Assembly (NCBI GenBank): GCA_031254335.1
Contig: JAIRUP010000005.1
Span: forward strand, 32,001 to 94,109
DNA from: Rickettsiales bacterium
GTDB lineage: Bacteria > Pseudomonadota > Alphaproteobacteria > Rs-D84
DNA length: 62,109 nucleotides
Direction of reading: 5' to 3'
The stretch's first letter is position 1. Every line of letters starts with the position of its first letter. Below, in pieces: positions 40,758 through 48,407 of this stretch. The notes beneath the pieces were generated by a model. It was given only the letters and a program-made list of their open reading frames with translations. It had not been told where the DNA came from and ran no database searches. The position numbers were made by a program, and so were the translations under genes.

Positions 40758-42884
40758 TTACCTGATATGCCTTTTGCCGTTGCCGTCGGGGGCGGTTATT
40801 ATGCCGTCCTTCTCCATGCGCTCTATAAAGGTCGCGGCCTTGTTGTATCCGATGCGAAGGACGCGCTGGACATAGCTTACGGTCGGCTTCTTGTCGCGGA
40901 CGACGGCCTCGACCGCTTGGTTATACAGCGCGCCGTCCTTGTCGTCCTTGGACGGTTTCATGCCAGGTATGACAAGGCTGGCCGCGCCGTCCTCGTCCTC
41001 TCCGATTCCTTCCATGTATTCGGGCTCTCCCTGCTTTTTCAGGAATTCCGCGACGGCGTGCGCCTCGGGGCCGCTGACGAAGGCCGCGTGTATTCTGACC
41101 GGCGCGCGCCCTCCCTCCAAATAAAGCATGTCGCCCGCCGGCAGAAGCTGTTCCGCGCCCTTGGTGGCGAGTATGGTTATGCTGTCCACGGCGGATAGGG
41201 TCTGGAAGCTTATGCGGGTCGGGAAATTCGCCTTGATGACGCCGGTTATGGTTTCGACGCTTGGCCGCTGGGTTGCGATTACGACATGGATTCCGGCGGC
41301 GCGCGCCTTTTGGGCAAGCCTTTGCAGGCAGGCCTCGACTTCCTTGCCGCCCGTCATCATAAGGTCGGCCATCTCGTCTATGATTAGGACAAGGTATGGC
41401 ATGTCGGCCAAATCCATGGGGCGGGTTTCGTATATCACGCCGCCGGTTTCGGAATCGGTGCCGCAGGCGACTTGTTCCGTTAACACCTCGCCGCTGTCGC
41501 GAAGCTCGGCCATCTTTTCGTTATAGGTCGCGAGGTTCTGGACGCCGTGCTTTTTGAGTTTATTGTATCTGTTCTCCATTTCGGCGACGGCCCATTTAAG
41601 GGTCTTCACCGATTTCATCGCGTCCGTCACCACCGGGGTCAAAAGGTGCGGTATGCCGTCCCAAAGGGTGAAGTCGACGCCCTTGGGGTCGATTAGTATC
41701 AGCTTGCATTCGTCGGGCCGGAACTTATACAGGACGGACAGAATGATGGATTGGATGAAGACCGATTTGCCGGTCCCGGTCCTTCCCGCAATCATAAGGT
41801 GCGGCATCCGGGCCAAGTCGGCATAAACGGGCTCGCCCCCTATGCTGACGCCGAGGGCGATTGGAATCCCCATTTTGCTGTCCGTGAATTTGGGGTTCGC
41901 CATAAGGTTTTGGAGGCGCACCGTCTGGCGGGTTATGTTGGGAAGCTCTACCCCGATGACGGTGGTTCCGGCGATATGCGCCATGCGGATATTTTCCGAC
42001 GCCATGACCCGGGTTATGTCTTTGACGGTCTCGGTAATTTTGGTCGTCTTGACGCCCCGTCCCGGCTCGAACTCGTAAAGGGTCACAATCGGCCCGGGCT
42101 TTATTCCGACGACCGAACCCTCGACCCCGAACTCCATCAGCTTGTCTTGGAGCGACACGGCGGCCTGGCGTTGCTGGGGTCCCACGGTCTGTTTCGCGGC
42201 GACCCCTTTTTCCAAAATGGACAGGGGCGGATACTGATAGTTCTTTGCCGGCTTTTTCGCCGATTTTGCCGGTATTTTGCGCGGCTGGCTGCGCGCGGCC
42301 GGGGCGGCTTTCTTGAATATCGATTTGCGCGTTCTCGCCGGGCGGCATTCTTCCGGCGTTTCCGTGAATTCGTCGGCATTGTCCCGGCCGAAAAGATTGA
42401 AAAGCCATGCTATATGCCGGGACTTGATTCCGCCGAGTATCGTGAATATGGCGAGGCTTGCGGCTATCAGCGGCAGGCCGACCAATAGGCCGAGCGCGGG
42501 CATTATGCCGGATATATCGTGCCAGGCGACCGCCCCAAGGACCCCCCCGAACGCCCCCCGGGTGACAAGCCCCGTCCCGAACGACGCCAGCATGACGGAT
42601 AGGGTGCCTAGCAGGACCGGCAGCTGGATGTCGGCGAGGCGGACGGTCTTCCATAAAAGGATATATCCCCCCTTGAAGGCGTAAAGGCAAAGTATGAGCG
42701 CGGCGAAGGTCCCGACCGAGTTCCTGAACGCTTCGGCTATGGACGAGAGGAGGCTGGTGTCGGACACATCGTAGAATGCGAGGGCCAGCACCACGACCAT
42801 GCCGGATACGATTGCGGCGAAACCCAGCGCGGCCGAAAGCGTCCGTTTTATAAAATCCCGAAAAGCGTTGGGTAGGAATTGCAA
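40758..42884 (-). CDS. ftsK: DNA translocase FtsK
   Basis: Pumps chromosome ends through the septum and activates XerCD (xerD is at 50518). The 708-residue protein has four N-terminal membrane helices (about 15-165), a short basic Pro/Lys linker (175-230), the motor with Walker A AGRTGTGKS near 370 and Walker B LVLIIDEMADL, and a C-terminal gamma winged helix (YVQRVLRIGYNKAATFIERME) that reads KOPS. The start is TTG at 42884 with AAAAAGGA upstream. The linker is short compared with E. coli. Confidence 0.94.
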   Translation of the reverse strand: MQFLPNAFRDFIKRTLSAALGFAAIVSGMVVVLALAFYDVSDTSLLSSIAEAFRNSVGTFAALILCLYAFKGGYILLWKTVRLADIQLPVLLGTLSVMLASFGTGLVTRGAFGGVLGAVAWHDISGIMPALGLLVGLPLIAASLAIFTILGGIKSRHIAWLFNLFGRDNADEFTETPEECRPARTRKSIFKKAAPAARSQPRKIPAKSAKKPAKNYQYPPLSILEKGVAAKQTVGPQQRQAAVSLQDKLMEFGVEGSVVGIKPGPIVTLYEFEPGRGVKTTKITETVKDITRVMASENIRMAHIAGTTVIGVELPNITRQTVRLQNLMANPKFTDSKMGIPIALGVSIGGEPVYADLARMPHLMIAGRTGTGKSVFIQSIILSVLYKFRPDECKLILIDPKGVDFTLWDGIPHLLTPVVTDAMKSVKTLKWAVAEMENRYNKLKKHGVQNLATYNEKMAELRDSGEVLTEQVACGTDSETGGVIYETRPMDLADMPYLVLIIDEMADLMMTGGKEVEACLQRLAQKARAAGIHVVIATQRPSVETITGVIKANFPTRISFQTLSAVDSITILATKGAEQLLPAGDMLYLEGGRAPVRIHAAFVSGPEAHAVAEFLKKQGEPEYMEGIGEDEDGAASLVIPGMKPSKDDKDGALYNQAVEAVVRDKKPTVSYVQRVLRIGYNKAATFIERMEKDGIITAPDGNGKRHIR

Positions 42885-42901
42885 GTTTCGGTTCCTTTTT
42901 C

Positions 42902-43018
42902 AACTCCCCCCTTGCGGGGGAGTATGAATTTGCGAAGTAAATTCAGGCGGGGGGATAAATACCGCATTGTCCCCCCACCGGCTCCTTCGTCGCCGGCTCC
43001 CCCGCAAGGGGGGAGCTG
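42902..43018. repeat. Repeat cluster between tatA and ftsK
   Basis: ACTCCCCC-CTTGC-GGGGGAGT (about 42903-42923) is the same hairpin as in nrdG at 38783. Its inverted partner CTCCCCC-GCAAG-GGGGGAG lies at 42997-43015, so the whole cluster is also a large palindrome. Between them are TGAATTT/AAATTCA (42924-42944) and GCCGG/CCGGC-type hairpins. The cluster fills the tatA-ftsK gap on the minus strand. Confidence 0.75.
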
Positions 43019-43020
43019 AT

Positions 43021-43197
43021 TTATTTTTTCTTGGTTTTCTGCGGTTTTTTGGAAGTTTCGGGCTTGGCCTTCACTTCTTTCTTGAAGATTTTGACGCCCT
43101 CCGCCAGATTCCTCATCATGCCCGGTATTTTGGCCGAGCCGAACAGTATTATAATCAGGGCCGCGATTAGTATTATTTCCCATATTCCTGGACGCAT
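43021..43197 (-). CDS. tatA: Twin-arginine translocase subunit TatA
   Basis: A 58-residue protein with an N-terminal membrane helix (WEIILIAALIIILFG), the FG-S-AK-IPG hinge of the TatA family, an amphipathic helix (LAEGVKIFKKEV) and a basic tail ending KKPQKTKKK. Many copies form the pore for folded proteins with TatB and TatC, whose genes are together at 58887-59997, so tatA has been separated from them. AAAGGAG precedes the ATG; TATAAT at 43223-43228 (minus) right after a terminator is a likely -10 box. Confidence 0.88.
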   Translation of the reverse strand: MRPGIWEIILIAALIIILFGSAKIPGMMRNLAEGVKIFKKEVKAKPETSKKPQKTKKK

Positions 43198-43230
43198 TGG
43201 TTCACTCCTTTGTTATGTGTTTATTATAAC

Positions 43231-43260
43231 AAAAAACCGTGGTTTTCACCACGGTTTTTT
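43231..43260. terminator. Rho-independent terminator
   Basis: A perfect 12-bp stem AAAAAACCGTGG/CCACGGTTTTTT with a six-base loop. On the minus strand it comes 14 bases after the SPOR gene stop and ends in a T-run. It separates the SPOR gene from tatA. Confidence 0.9.
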
Positions 43261-43273
43261 AAGGCTGATATTT

Positions 43274-43948
43274 TTATTTGCCGGTGGGGACCGCATAACA
43301 GTTGAGCCCGCGCCCCGCCGCCCTTTGGCAGAAGGCGTTGGCCTCCGCGCCGGTGCTGAAATTCGGGACCCGAAGGCGAAAGGCCGCGCTTCCGTTCGGA
43401 AGCGTCGCGCTTATGATTGAAATCGTTTTTCCACTGAATAAGTCCTTGAAATGCGTCTGCAAATGCTTTTGCTCGCGCTCTGCGCTGGCGCGGTTGGAAA
43501 AGGACCCGACCTGGGCCGACCATTTTCCCGTTGCCGCAGTGGCTTTTGGCGCAGAACCCGTCTTTGCCTTGTTGCTTGACGGCATTGGTTTGGGTTTCGA
43601 GACCGAAATATTGCCCGCGTCGGGATTGAATTTCACATCTTTTCTGTCTTCGATTACGCGCTGGGAAAGTCCGTCCGGGTCGGCGTTCACCGCGTCCACC
43701 ATGTCGGCGGTGTCGGGGGCGTTTTCATCCGAATTTTCAAGGACGATTGCGGCGACTTCGTCGCGGGACCCGCTTTTTCCGGCGAGCTTGTAGACGACAT
43801 ATCCGGCGGCGACCAATGCAAGGCCCCCGACCAAAAGCAATTTCCACAGATTGCCGCCCTTGTTCTGGTTGGACGAGAACGGGCCGCAGGAATCGAGTTC
43901 CGGCAGGTCGTCGTTCAAATCAAGCAAATCGATATTGTTGTCCGCCAT
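43274..43948 (-). CDS. SPOR-domain membrane protein
   Basis: A 224-residue bitopic protein: acidic N-terminus, one membrane helix (about 35-53), a Pro/Lys/Ser linker, and a C-terminal SPOR domain (WSAQVGSFSNRASAEREQKHL ... FRLRVPNFSTGAEANAFC) that binds denuded peptidoglycan at division sites. The domain is clear; the identity within the family is not. A strong terminator follows. Confidence 0.82.
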   Translation of the reverse strand: MADNNIDLLDLNDDLPELDSCGPFSSNQNKGGNLWKLLLVGGLALVAAGYVVYKLAGKSGSRDEVAAIVLENSDENAPDTADMVDAVNADPDGLSQRVIEDRKDVKFNPDAGNISVSKPKPMPSSNKAKTGSAPKATAATGKWSAQVGSFSNRASAEREQKHLQTHFKDLFSGKTISIISATLPNGSAAFRLRVPNFSTGAEANAFCQRAAGRGLNCYAVPTGK

Positions 43949-43972
43949 GGATTTTATCTCCCGGGTGTTGTA

Positions 43973-44299
43973 TTACCAAACATTCGTGCAGGTGCTGCCC
44001 AGAATCTGCATGACTATGCCGACCGCGCCGAGCATTATGAAGCCGACCAGAAGCGCGATGCCCTTTTCCTTGGCGTCCTTCATGTCGGCCTTGCCGCCGG
44101 ATATGAATCCCCAGGCCCATCCCGCGATGACGAACGCCGCGCCGATGAAGGCGAGGTTCCGAAGAATCTTGAATATGTCGCCCATTTCCTTGCAAAGCGC
44201 CTGCATATTTACGGCCGGGGCCGCTTCCGCCGCGCCCATGAACACCGCGAGGACGAGGCCCAGGGCGGCTGTGATTTTGAGTATTTTATTGAATCGCAT
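43973..44299 (-). CDS. VirB2/TrbC-like pilin protein
   Basis: A 108-residue protein with a signal peptide (cleavage around AEAAPA) followed by two membrane segments (ILRNLAFIGAAFVIAGWAWGF and ALLVGFIMLGAVGIVMQIL) around a short charged loop. This is the build of VirB2/TrbC pilins of type IV secretion systems. No other type IV secretion gene is nearby, so either it is an orphan or the other genes are elsewhere. AAGGAG and a good promoter precede it. Confidence 0.55.
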   Translation of the reverse strand: MRFNKILKITAALGLVLAVFMGAAEAAPAVNMQALCKEMGDIFKILRNLAFIGAAFVIAGWAWGFISGGKADMKDAKEKGIALLVGFIMLGAVGIVMQILGSTCTNVW

Positions 44300-44329
44300 G
44301 GTATGCTCCTTTTATGAATCCTTCATTGG

Positions 44330-44358
44330 ATTATATCATAAAATGAGTTGCTTCGCAA
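44330..44358 (-). promoter_or_regulatory. Promoter of VirB2-like gene
   Basis: TTGCGA (44353-44358), 17-bp spacer ending TATGA, and a perfect TATAAT (44330-44335). The same TTGCGA ... TATGA-TATAAT combination is found at 61081-61109. Here, unlike there, a 24-base leader with AAGGAG follows. Confidence 0.65.
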
Positions 44359-44363
44359 TAGGG

Positions 44364-45629
44364 TTATTTTTTGGAATTGCGGAGCTTGTCCCAATATTCC
44401 GCGCGCTTTTTGATTTCTCGCTCGAAGCCGATTTCCCGCGGCTCGTAGAAAACCTCTCGGCCCATCTTTTCCGGGAAGCAGTTCTGGCCGGAAAACCCGG
44501 ATTCCGTTTCCGGCTCGTAGATATATCCCTGGCCATACCCAAGGCCCTTCATCATTTTGGTCGGCGCGTTCAGGATGTTTTTAGGGGGCGTCAAAGTTCC
44601 GTGTTTTTTTGCCGCGGCCAACGCCGCGCCCTTGGCCTTATACGCGGCCGTCGATTTGGGCGAAGTTCCGAGATAGATAATCGCATGGGTCAGGGCCAAA
44701 TCGCCTTCCGGGCTGCCCATCCGCTTGTAGGTTTCCCAAGCGGTAAGGACGACCGTCAAAGCGTGCGGGTCCGCCATGCCTATGTCTTCCATCGCGAAGT
44801 TGCTTAGCCTGCGGAATACATACTGCGGGTCCTGGCCCGATACCAGCATTCGCGCCGTCCAATAAAGCGCGGCGTCCGTGTCGCTTGCGCGAAGCGATTT
44901 ATGGATTGCCGATATGATATTGTAGTGCTCGTCCCCGTCCTTGTCGGACAAGGGCGCGCGCTTGTGGATTGCGTCCACGAGGCCCGCCGCGTCCAGTTCC
45001 TTCTTGAATTTCGCGCCGCCCAAGTATTCGGCCGTGTTAAGCAGGAACCGCGCGTCGCCGTCCGCCATCTGGCAAAGTTTTATGCGCGCGTCGCTTGCGA
45101 GCGGCAGGGGCGCGCCCGAAAATTTTTCCGCCCGCTCCAATAAAATCATAAGGTCTTCGGTATTGAGCGGTTCCAGGACGCCGATATGGCAGCGCGACAG
45201 CAAAGCGTTGTTCAGATTGAAGCTTGGGTTTTCGGTCGTCGCGCCGATGAATACGACGGTCCCGTCTTCGAGATAGGGCAGAAGCGTATCCTGCTGGGTC
45301 TTGTTGAAGCGGTGGATTTCGTCTATGAATAGAAGAGTTCCCTTGCCGATTTCGCGCAGCATTTTTGCGGATTCGACGGCCTTTTTTATATCCGCCGTGC
45401 CGCTGAACACCGCCGACATCGGCATGAATTCAAGGTCGGTCGTGGCGGCCAATGCGCGGGCGATGGTTGTTTTCCCGGTTCCCGGCGGACCCCATAGAAT
45501 CATATTTGATAGTTTGCCGGATTCCACCATGCGGCGCACTAAGCCGTTTTCGCCAAGCAATAGCTTTTGCCCGACCATGTCGTCTATGGTCTTTGGGCGC
45601 ATTAAATCGGCAAGAGGTTTTATTGTCAT
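44364..45629 (-). CDS. rarA: Replication-associated recombination protein RarA
   Basis: AAA+ ATPase of the clamp-loader family (MgsA) acting at stalled forks. The 421-residue protein has Walker A GPPGTGKT (near 47), Walker B LLFIDEIHRFNKTQQD, sensor 1 IGATTENPSF and the C-terminal tetramerisation region ending with YIYEPE. Length and motifs are typical. It diverges from mucR. Confidence 0.93.
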   Translation of the reverse strand: MTIKPLADLMRPKTIDDMVGQKLLLGENGLVRRMVESGKLSNMILWGPPGTGKTTIARALAATTDLEFMPMSAVFSGTADIKKAVESAKMLREIGKGTLLFIDEIHRFNKTQQDTLLPYLEDGTVVFIGATTENPSFNLNNALLSRCHIGVLEPLNTEDLMILLERAEKFSGAPLPLASDARIKLCQMADGDARFLLNTAEYLGGAKFKKELDAAGLVDAIHKRAPLSDKDGDEHYNIISAIHKSLRASDTDAALYWTARMLVSGQDPQYVFRRLSNFAMEDIGMADPHALTVVLTAWETYKRMGSPEGDLALTHAIIYLGTSPKSTAAYKAKGAALAAAKKHGTLTPPKNILNAPTKMMKGLGYGQGYIYEPETESGFSGQNCFPEKMGREVFYEPREIGFEREIKKRAEYWDKLRNSKK

Positions 45630-45685
45630 TTTACTTGAAGTTTATTTTAACTATATTATATTAGAACAAATAAGGGAACGAATCA

Positions 45686-46129
45686 ATGGCCAAAAACAAA
45701 AAAACAGTCGCCGCAGGCGACCGGGGCCCCCATTCCGAGGAACGCAGGAATGGGGAAAATTTGATTGCCGCCGCCGCGCAGATTGCGGCGGCGAAAATCG
45801 CAGGGAATCCGGCCTTGCGAATTGATGATGTCGTTCAGGAAGCCTTGGCCAGCCTGAAACGCGCGGCGTCCCACCAGCTGACCGCCTTGGAAATCAAGGA
45901 TTCGGTCAAACCCGATTATATAGTCTGTTTCGAGGACGGGACGAAGCACAAAATGCTTCGCCGCTATCTTAAAAGGAAATTTAATCTGACGCCGGAAGCC
46001 TACCGCGAAAAATGGAATTTGGCGGACGATTATCCGCTTGTCGCGCCGGCTTATGCCAAGGTAAGGTCTAATCTCGCCAAACGCTCCGGGCTGGGGAAAT
46101 CTTCCGTCCGCCGCCCTAGGACCAAATAA
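45686..46129 (+). CDS. MucR/Ros-family transcriptional regulator
   Basis: A 147-residue protein of the alphaproteobacterial Ros/MucR family, which binds AT-rich DNA and controls envelope and exopolysaccharide genes. The signature KHKMLRRYLKRKFNLTPEAYREKW and the DYPLVAPAYAKVRS segment are clear. In the zinc finger only the first Cys (YIVC) remains: the second ligand is Asp and both histidines are replaced (Tyr, Lys). Residues 13-24 are encoded by a palindromic repeat. AAGGGA precedes the ATG. Its end overlaps trmB on the other strand. Confidence 0.85.
   Translation: MAKNKKTVAAGDRGPHSEERRNGENLIAAAAQIAAAKIAGNPALRIDDVVQEALASLKRAASHQLTALEIKDSVKPDYIVCFEDGTKHKMLRRYLKRKFNLTPEAYREKWNLADDYPLVAPAYAKVRSNLAKRSGLGKSSVRRPRTK
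45723..45756 (+). repeat. GGGG-N-CCCC palindrome, copy 5, in mucR
   Basis: Head GGGGCCCC (45723-45730), stem CCCCATTCC (45728-45736) pairing with GGAATGGGG (45747-45755) around a 10-base loop, tail GGGGA. It is in frame and adds a GPHSEERRNGEN stretch to the N-terminus of MucR. Confidence 0.7.
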
Positions 46130-46740
46130 CGCGGCGCGGGACTTCCGAATTTATTCTTGACGGAATATCTTGTGGAAAGGCCGCTGCTTGGCGGCGTTAA
46201 TTCGTCTTTATTCAAGAGCTTGAAAATTGAATCGTTTATTTGGGTTTTGGTCCAGTCCAAATAGGAATAATGGTCGGAACCGACTATCATAAGACCGGAA
46301 GGGGAAAGATTCCTTTCCAAACCGTTCAGGAATTCCGTGCTGAGCAAGCGTCGCTTTTCATGTTTCTCCTTGGGCCAAGGGTCCGGGTGAAGGATATAAA
46401 TCATATCGAATTGGACGGGATTTTCTTCCAAATATTCGCGGGCGTCCCCGGGCCATATTCGGATTCGCTCCTCTGCCGGCGTCCCTTCGATTTTGGATAA
46501 AAGGGACGCGACGCCGTTCATGAACGGCTCCGCGCCCACGATGAAGAAATCCGGGTTTTGCGCCAGATGGACGATGTGTTCGCCGGACCCGAATCCGATT
46601 TCAAGAACCCTGATAAAGTTCCCCTCCCCGGAGGGGAACTTGGGCAATAGTGTTGGCAGAAAATTGTCCACCAAACCCTGTTGTCGCGGCGACAGCTTTT
46701 TCCCGTGGATTCGGCCGAAAGTCCTTATAAGATATTTCAT
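46051..46740 (-). CDS. trmB: tRNA (guanine-N7)-methyltransferase TrmB
   Basis: SAM enzyme that makes m7G46 in tRNA. The 229-residue protein has the SAM motif VLEIGFGSGEH and the family block ILHPDPWPKEKHEKRRL. Start at ATG 46740. Residues 34-42 (KFPSGEGNF) are encoded by a perfect 26-base palindrome (46616-46641) placed just before the SAM motif. The C-terminal ~26 residues overlap the end of mucR on the opposite strand by 79 bp and lie beyond the conserved family end. Confidence 0.9.
   Translation of the reverse strand: MKYLIRTFGRIHGKKLSPRQQGLVDNFLPTLLPKFPSGEGNFIRVLEIGFGSGEHIVHLAQNPDFFIVGAEPFMNGVASLLSKIEGTPAEERIRIWPGDAREYLEENPVQFDMIYILHPDPWPKEKHEKRRLLSTEFLNGLERNLSPSGLMIVGSDHYSYLDWTKTQINDSIFKLLNKDELTPPSSGLSTRYSVKNKFGSPAPRYLVLGRRTEDFPSPERLARLDLTLA
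46616..46641. repeat. 26-bp perfect palindrome inside trmB
   Basis: AAGTTCCCCTCC and its exact inverse, separated by CC. It encodes KFPSGEGNF. Its sequence differs from the GGGG-N-CCCC family, but the use as an in-frame coding insert is the same. Confidence 0.7.
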
Positions 46741-46741
46741 G

Positions 46742-46769
46742 TTGCGGATTCTAAACCATCGGATATAAT
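46742..46769 (+). promoter_or_regulatory. Promoter of gltX
   Basis: TTGCGG (46742-46747), 16-bp spacer, TATAAT (46764-46769). Transcription would begin near 46776, giving a leader of about 110 bases that contains the whole palindrome 46788-46879. Confidence 0.45.
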
Positions 46770-46787
46770 AAATCAAAATAATAACAC

Positions 46788-46879
46788 GGGGTCCCCGCAA
46801 ACCCGCCCAAGCGTGGACCGTGCCGCGCGATGAAATCGCGCGAAACACGGGCGAGCGTTAGGGGCGGAGTTTGTGGGGA
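46788..46879 (+). repeat. GGGG-N-CCCC palindrome, copy 6, gltX leader
   Basis: Three nested stems: outer CCCCGCAAACCCGCCC with GGGGCGGAGTTTGTGGGG, middle around GCGTGGACCGTG/CACGGGCGAGCG, inner CGCGATGAAATCGCG (about 46826-46840). The tail is GGGGA. It aligns end to end with the element before recJ (56416-56506); where the two differ in the outer stem, both strands of the stem have changed together. It lies in the predicted leader of gltX. Confidence 0.8.
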
Positions 46880-46886
46880 ATGAATA

Positions 46887-48407
46887 ATGCAAATGAGAAG
46901 CGGACTATCGAAACCTTTGATTGAAAAAATATTGGGCGGCGCGCCCGAATGGACCGTCGCGCAGTTGGAGGAAAAATTCCCGCCGCGGAAATTGCCCGAA
47001 GGCGCGGAAACGACGCGCTTCGCCCCGAGTCCCACGGGATTCATGCATATCGGCGGGCTTTATCAGGCCCTTATAGACTGGAAAATCGCGCGGGATTCCG
47101 GCGGCGTTTTTTATCTTCGCATAGACGACACCGACCAGAAGCGCGAAGTCCCGGAAGCTGTCCGAATAATAATCGATTCTTTGAATGCGTTCGGACTTGT
47201 GCCGGACGAAATCCATACCCAGTCGGAACGCAAGGACATTTATCACGCGGTCGCCGCGGATTTGCTTGGAAGGGGTTTGGCCTATCCGTGTTTCATGACC
47301 GCCGAAGATATGGAGCGCGTCCGGGCGGAGCAAAAAATGCTTGGTCATCAAACGGGAATTTACGGGGAATGGGCCAGGGACCGCGACATCACGCCGGAAG
47401 AAATCGAGGTGAAATTGGCCGCGGGCTACGCCCCGACTATCCGCCTTTATTCAACCGGCGACCCTGCGAATAAAATCTATTGCAAGGACCTTGCGCGCGG
47501 TAGTATTGCCTTCCCGGAAAATTTCGAGGATACGGTTTTGATTAAATCGGGCGACCGCCTGCCGACATATCATTTCGCGCACCTTGTGGACGACCATTTC
47601 ATGCGGACGACCACAGTCGTTCGGGCCGAGGAATGGCTGAGCAGCTTTCCGCTTCATATTCGGATGTTCCAGATGATGGGCTGGACTCCGCCGAAGTATA
47701 TTCATACCAGCACGCTTGACAAGATTGATTCAGAAACCGGGAAACAAAGGAAACTTTCCAAAAGAAAAGACCCCGAGGCCAGCGTGGAGAATTTCATAAA
47801 AGACGGCTGGCCCATTGAAGCGGTTAGGAATTATTTGTTCAATATCGCCGCCAGCGGATTCGAGGATGAAATCGCCAAAAAGCCCGAAACGAATATCGAA
47901 AACTATCCGCTGAAAATCAAGAAAATCCCGACATCGGGCGCGCTGTTCGACTGGAAGAAGCTGGAATGGTGGGCGAAAGAATTCATAGCGACGCTTAGTG
48001 TGGACGAGCTGGCGCGCCGCGTTATGGAATATGCGGCCCCGCGCGTATTCGACAAGGAATATCTGACCGCGATTTTGGGTATCGAACGCGACAATCCCAA
48101 AAGAATCCGAAAAGACTTCATAACCTGGAAGCAGACGATTGAAAACATCGAATTCTTTTTTGCCGAAGACAAGCCCGCCGGGAACGACATCACGAAAGAG
48201 TTCCTGAAAGTATATAATCCGGCGGACACGAAAGACGAATGGTGGGCGAAAATCCAAGACATCGCCGCGCGCCTTGGGGTAAAAAACGGCGATGTCGCCA
48301 TGGCGCTCCGCGTCGCGCTTTCCGGCCGGGAGCAAACGCCGGATTTGTATTCTATGATTTATGTAATGGGGCCGGAGAGGGTCGAGAAGAGGCTGAAAAA
48401 TGATTAA
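46887..48407 (+). CDS. gltX: Glutamyl-tRNA synthetase, extended type
   Basis: Charges tRNA-Glu. The 506-residue protein has the HIGH-type FAPSPTGFMHIGGLY and the KMSKS equivalent KLSKRKDPEA. In most Proteobacteria the HIGH block is within 15 residues of the start; here it is preceded by about 40 residues (ending FPPRKLPEGAETTR), as in a group of enzymes common in Firmicutes. This suggests transfer or an ancient variant. Start at ATG 46887 (or 46893). It overlaps purN by 8 bp. Confidence 0.93.
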   Translation: MQMRSGLSKPLIEKILGGAPEWTVAQLEEKFPPRKLPEGAETTRFAPSPTGFMHIGGLYQALIDWKIARDSGGVFYLRIDDTDQKREVPEAVRIIIDSLNAFGLVPDEIHTQSERKDIYHAVAADLLGRGLAYPCFMTAEDMERVRAEQKMLGHQTGIYGEWARDRDITPEEIEVKLAAGYAPTIRLYSTGDPANKIYCKDLARGSIAFPENFEDTVLIKSGDRLPTYHFAHLVDDHFMRTTTVVRAEEWLSSFPLHIRMFQMMGWTPPKYIHTSTLDKIDSETGKQRKLSKRKDPEASVENFIKDGWPIEAVRNYLFNIAASGFEDEIAKKPETNIENYPLKIKKIPTSGALFDWKKLEWWAKEFIATLSVDELARRVMEYAAPRVFDKEYLTAILGIERDNPKRIRKDFITWKQTIENIEFFFAEDKPAGNDITKEFLKVYNPADTKDEWWAKIQDIAARLGVKNGDVAMALRVALSGREQTPDLYSMIYVMGPERVEKRLKND

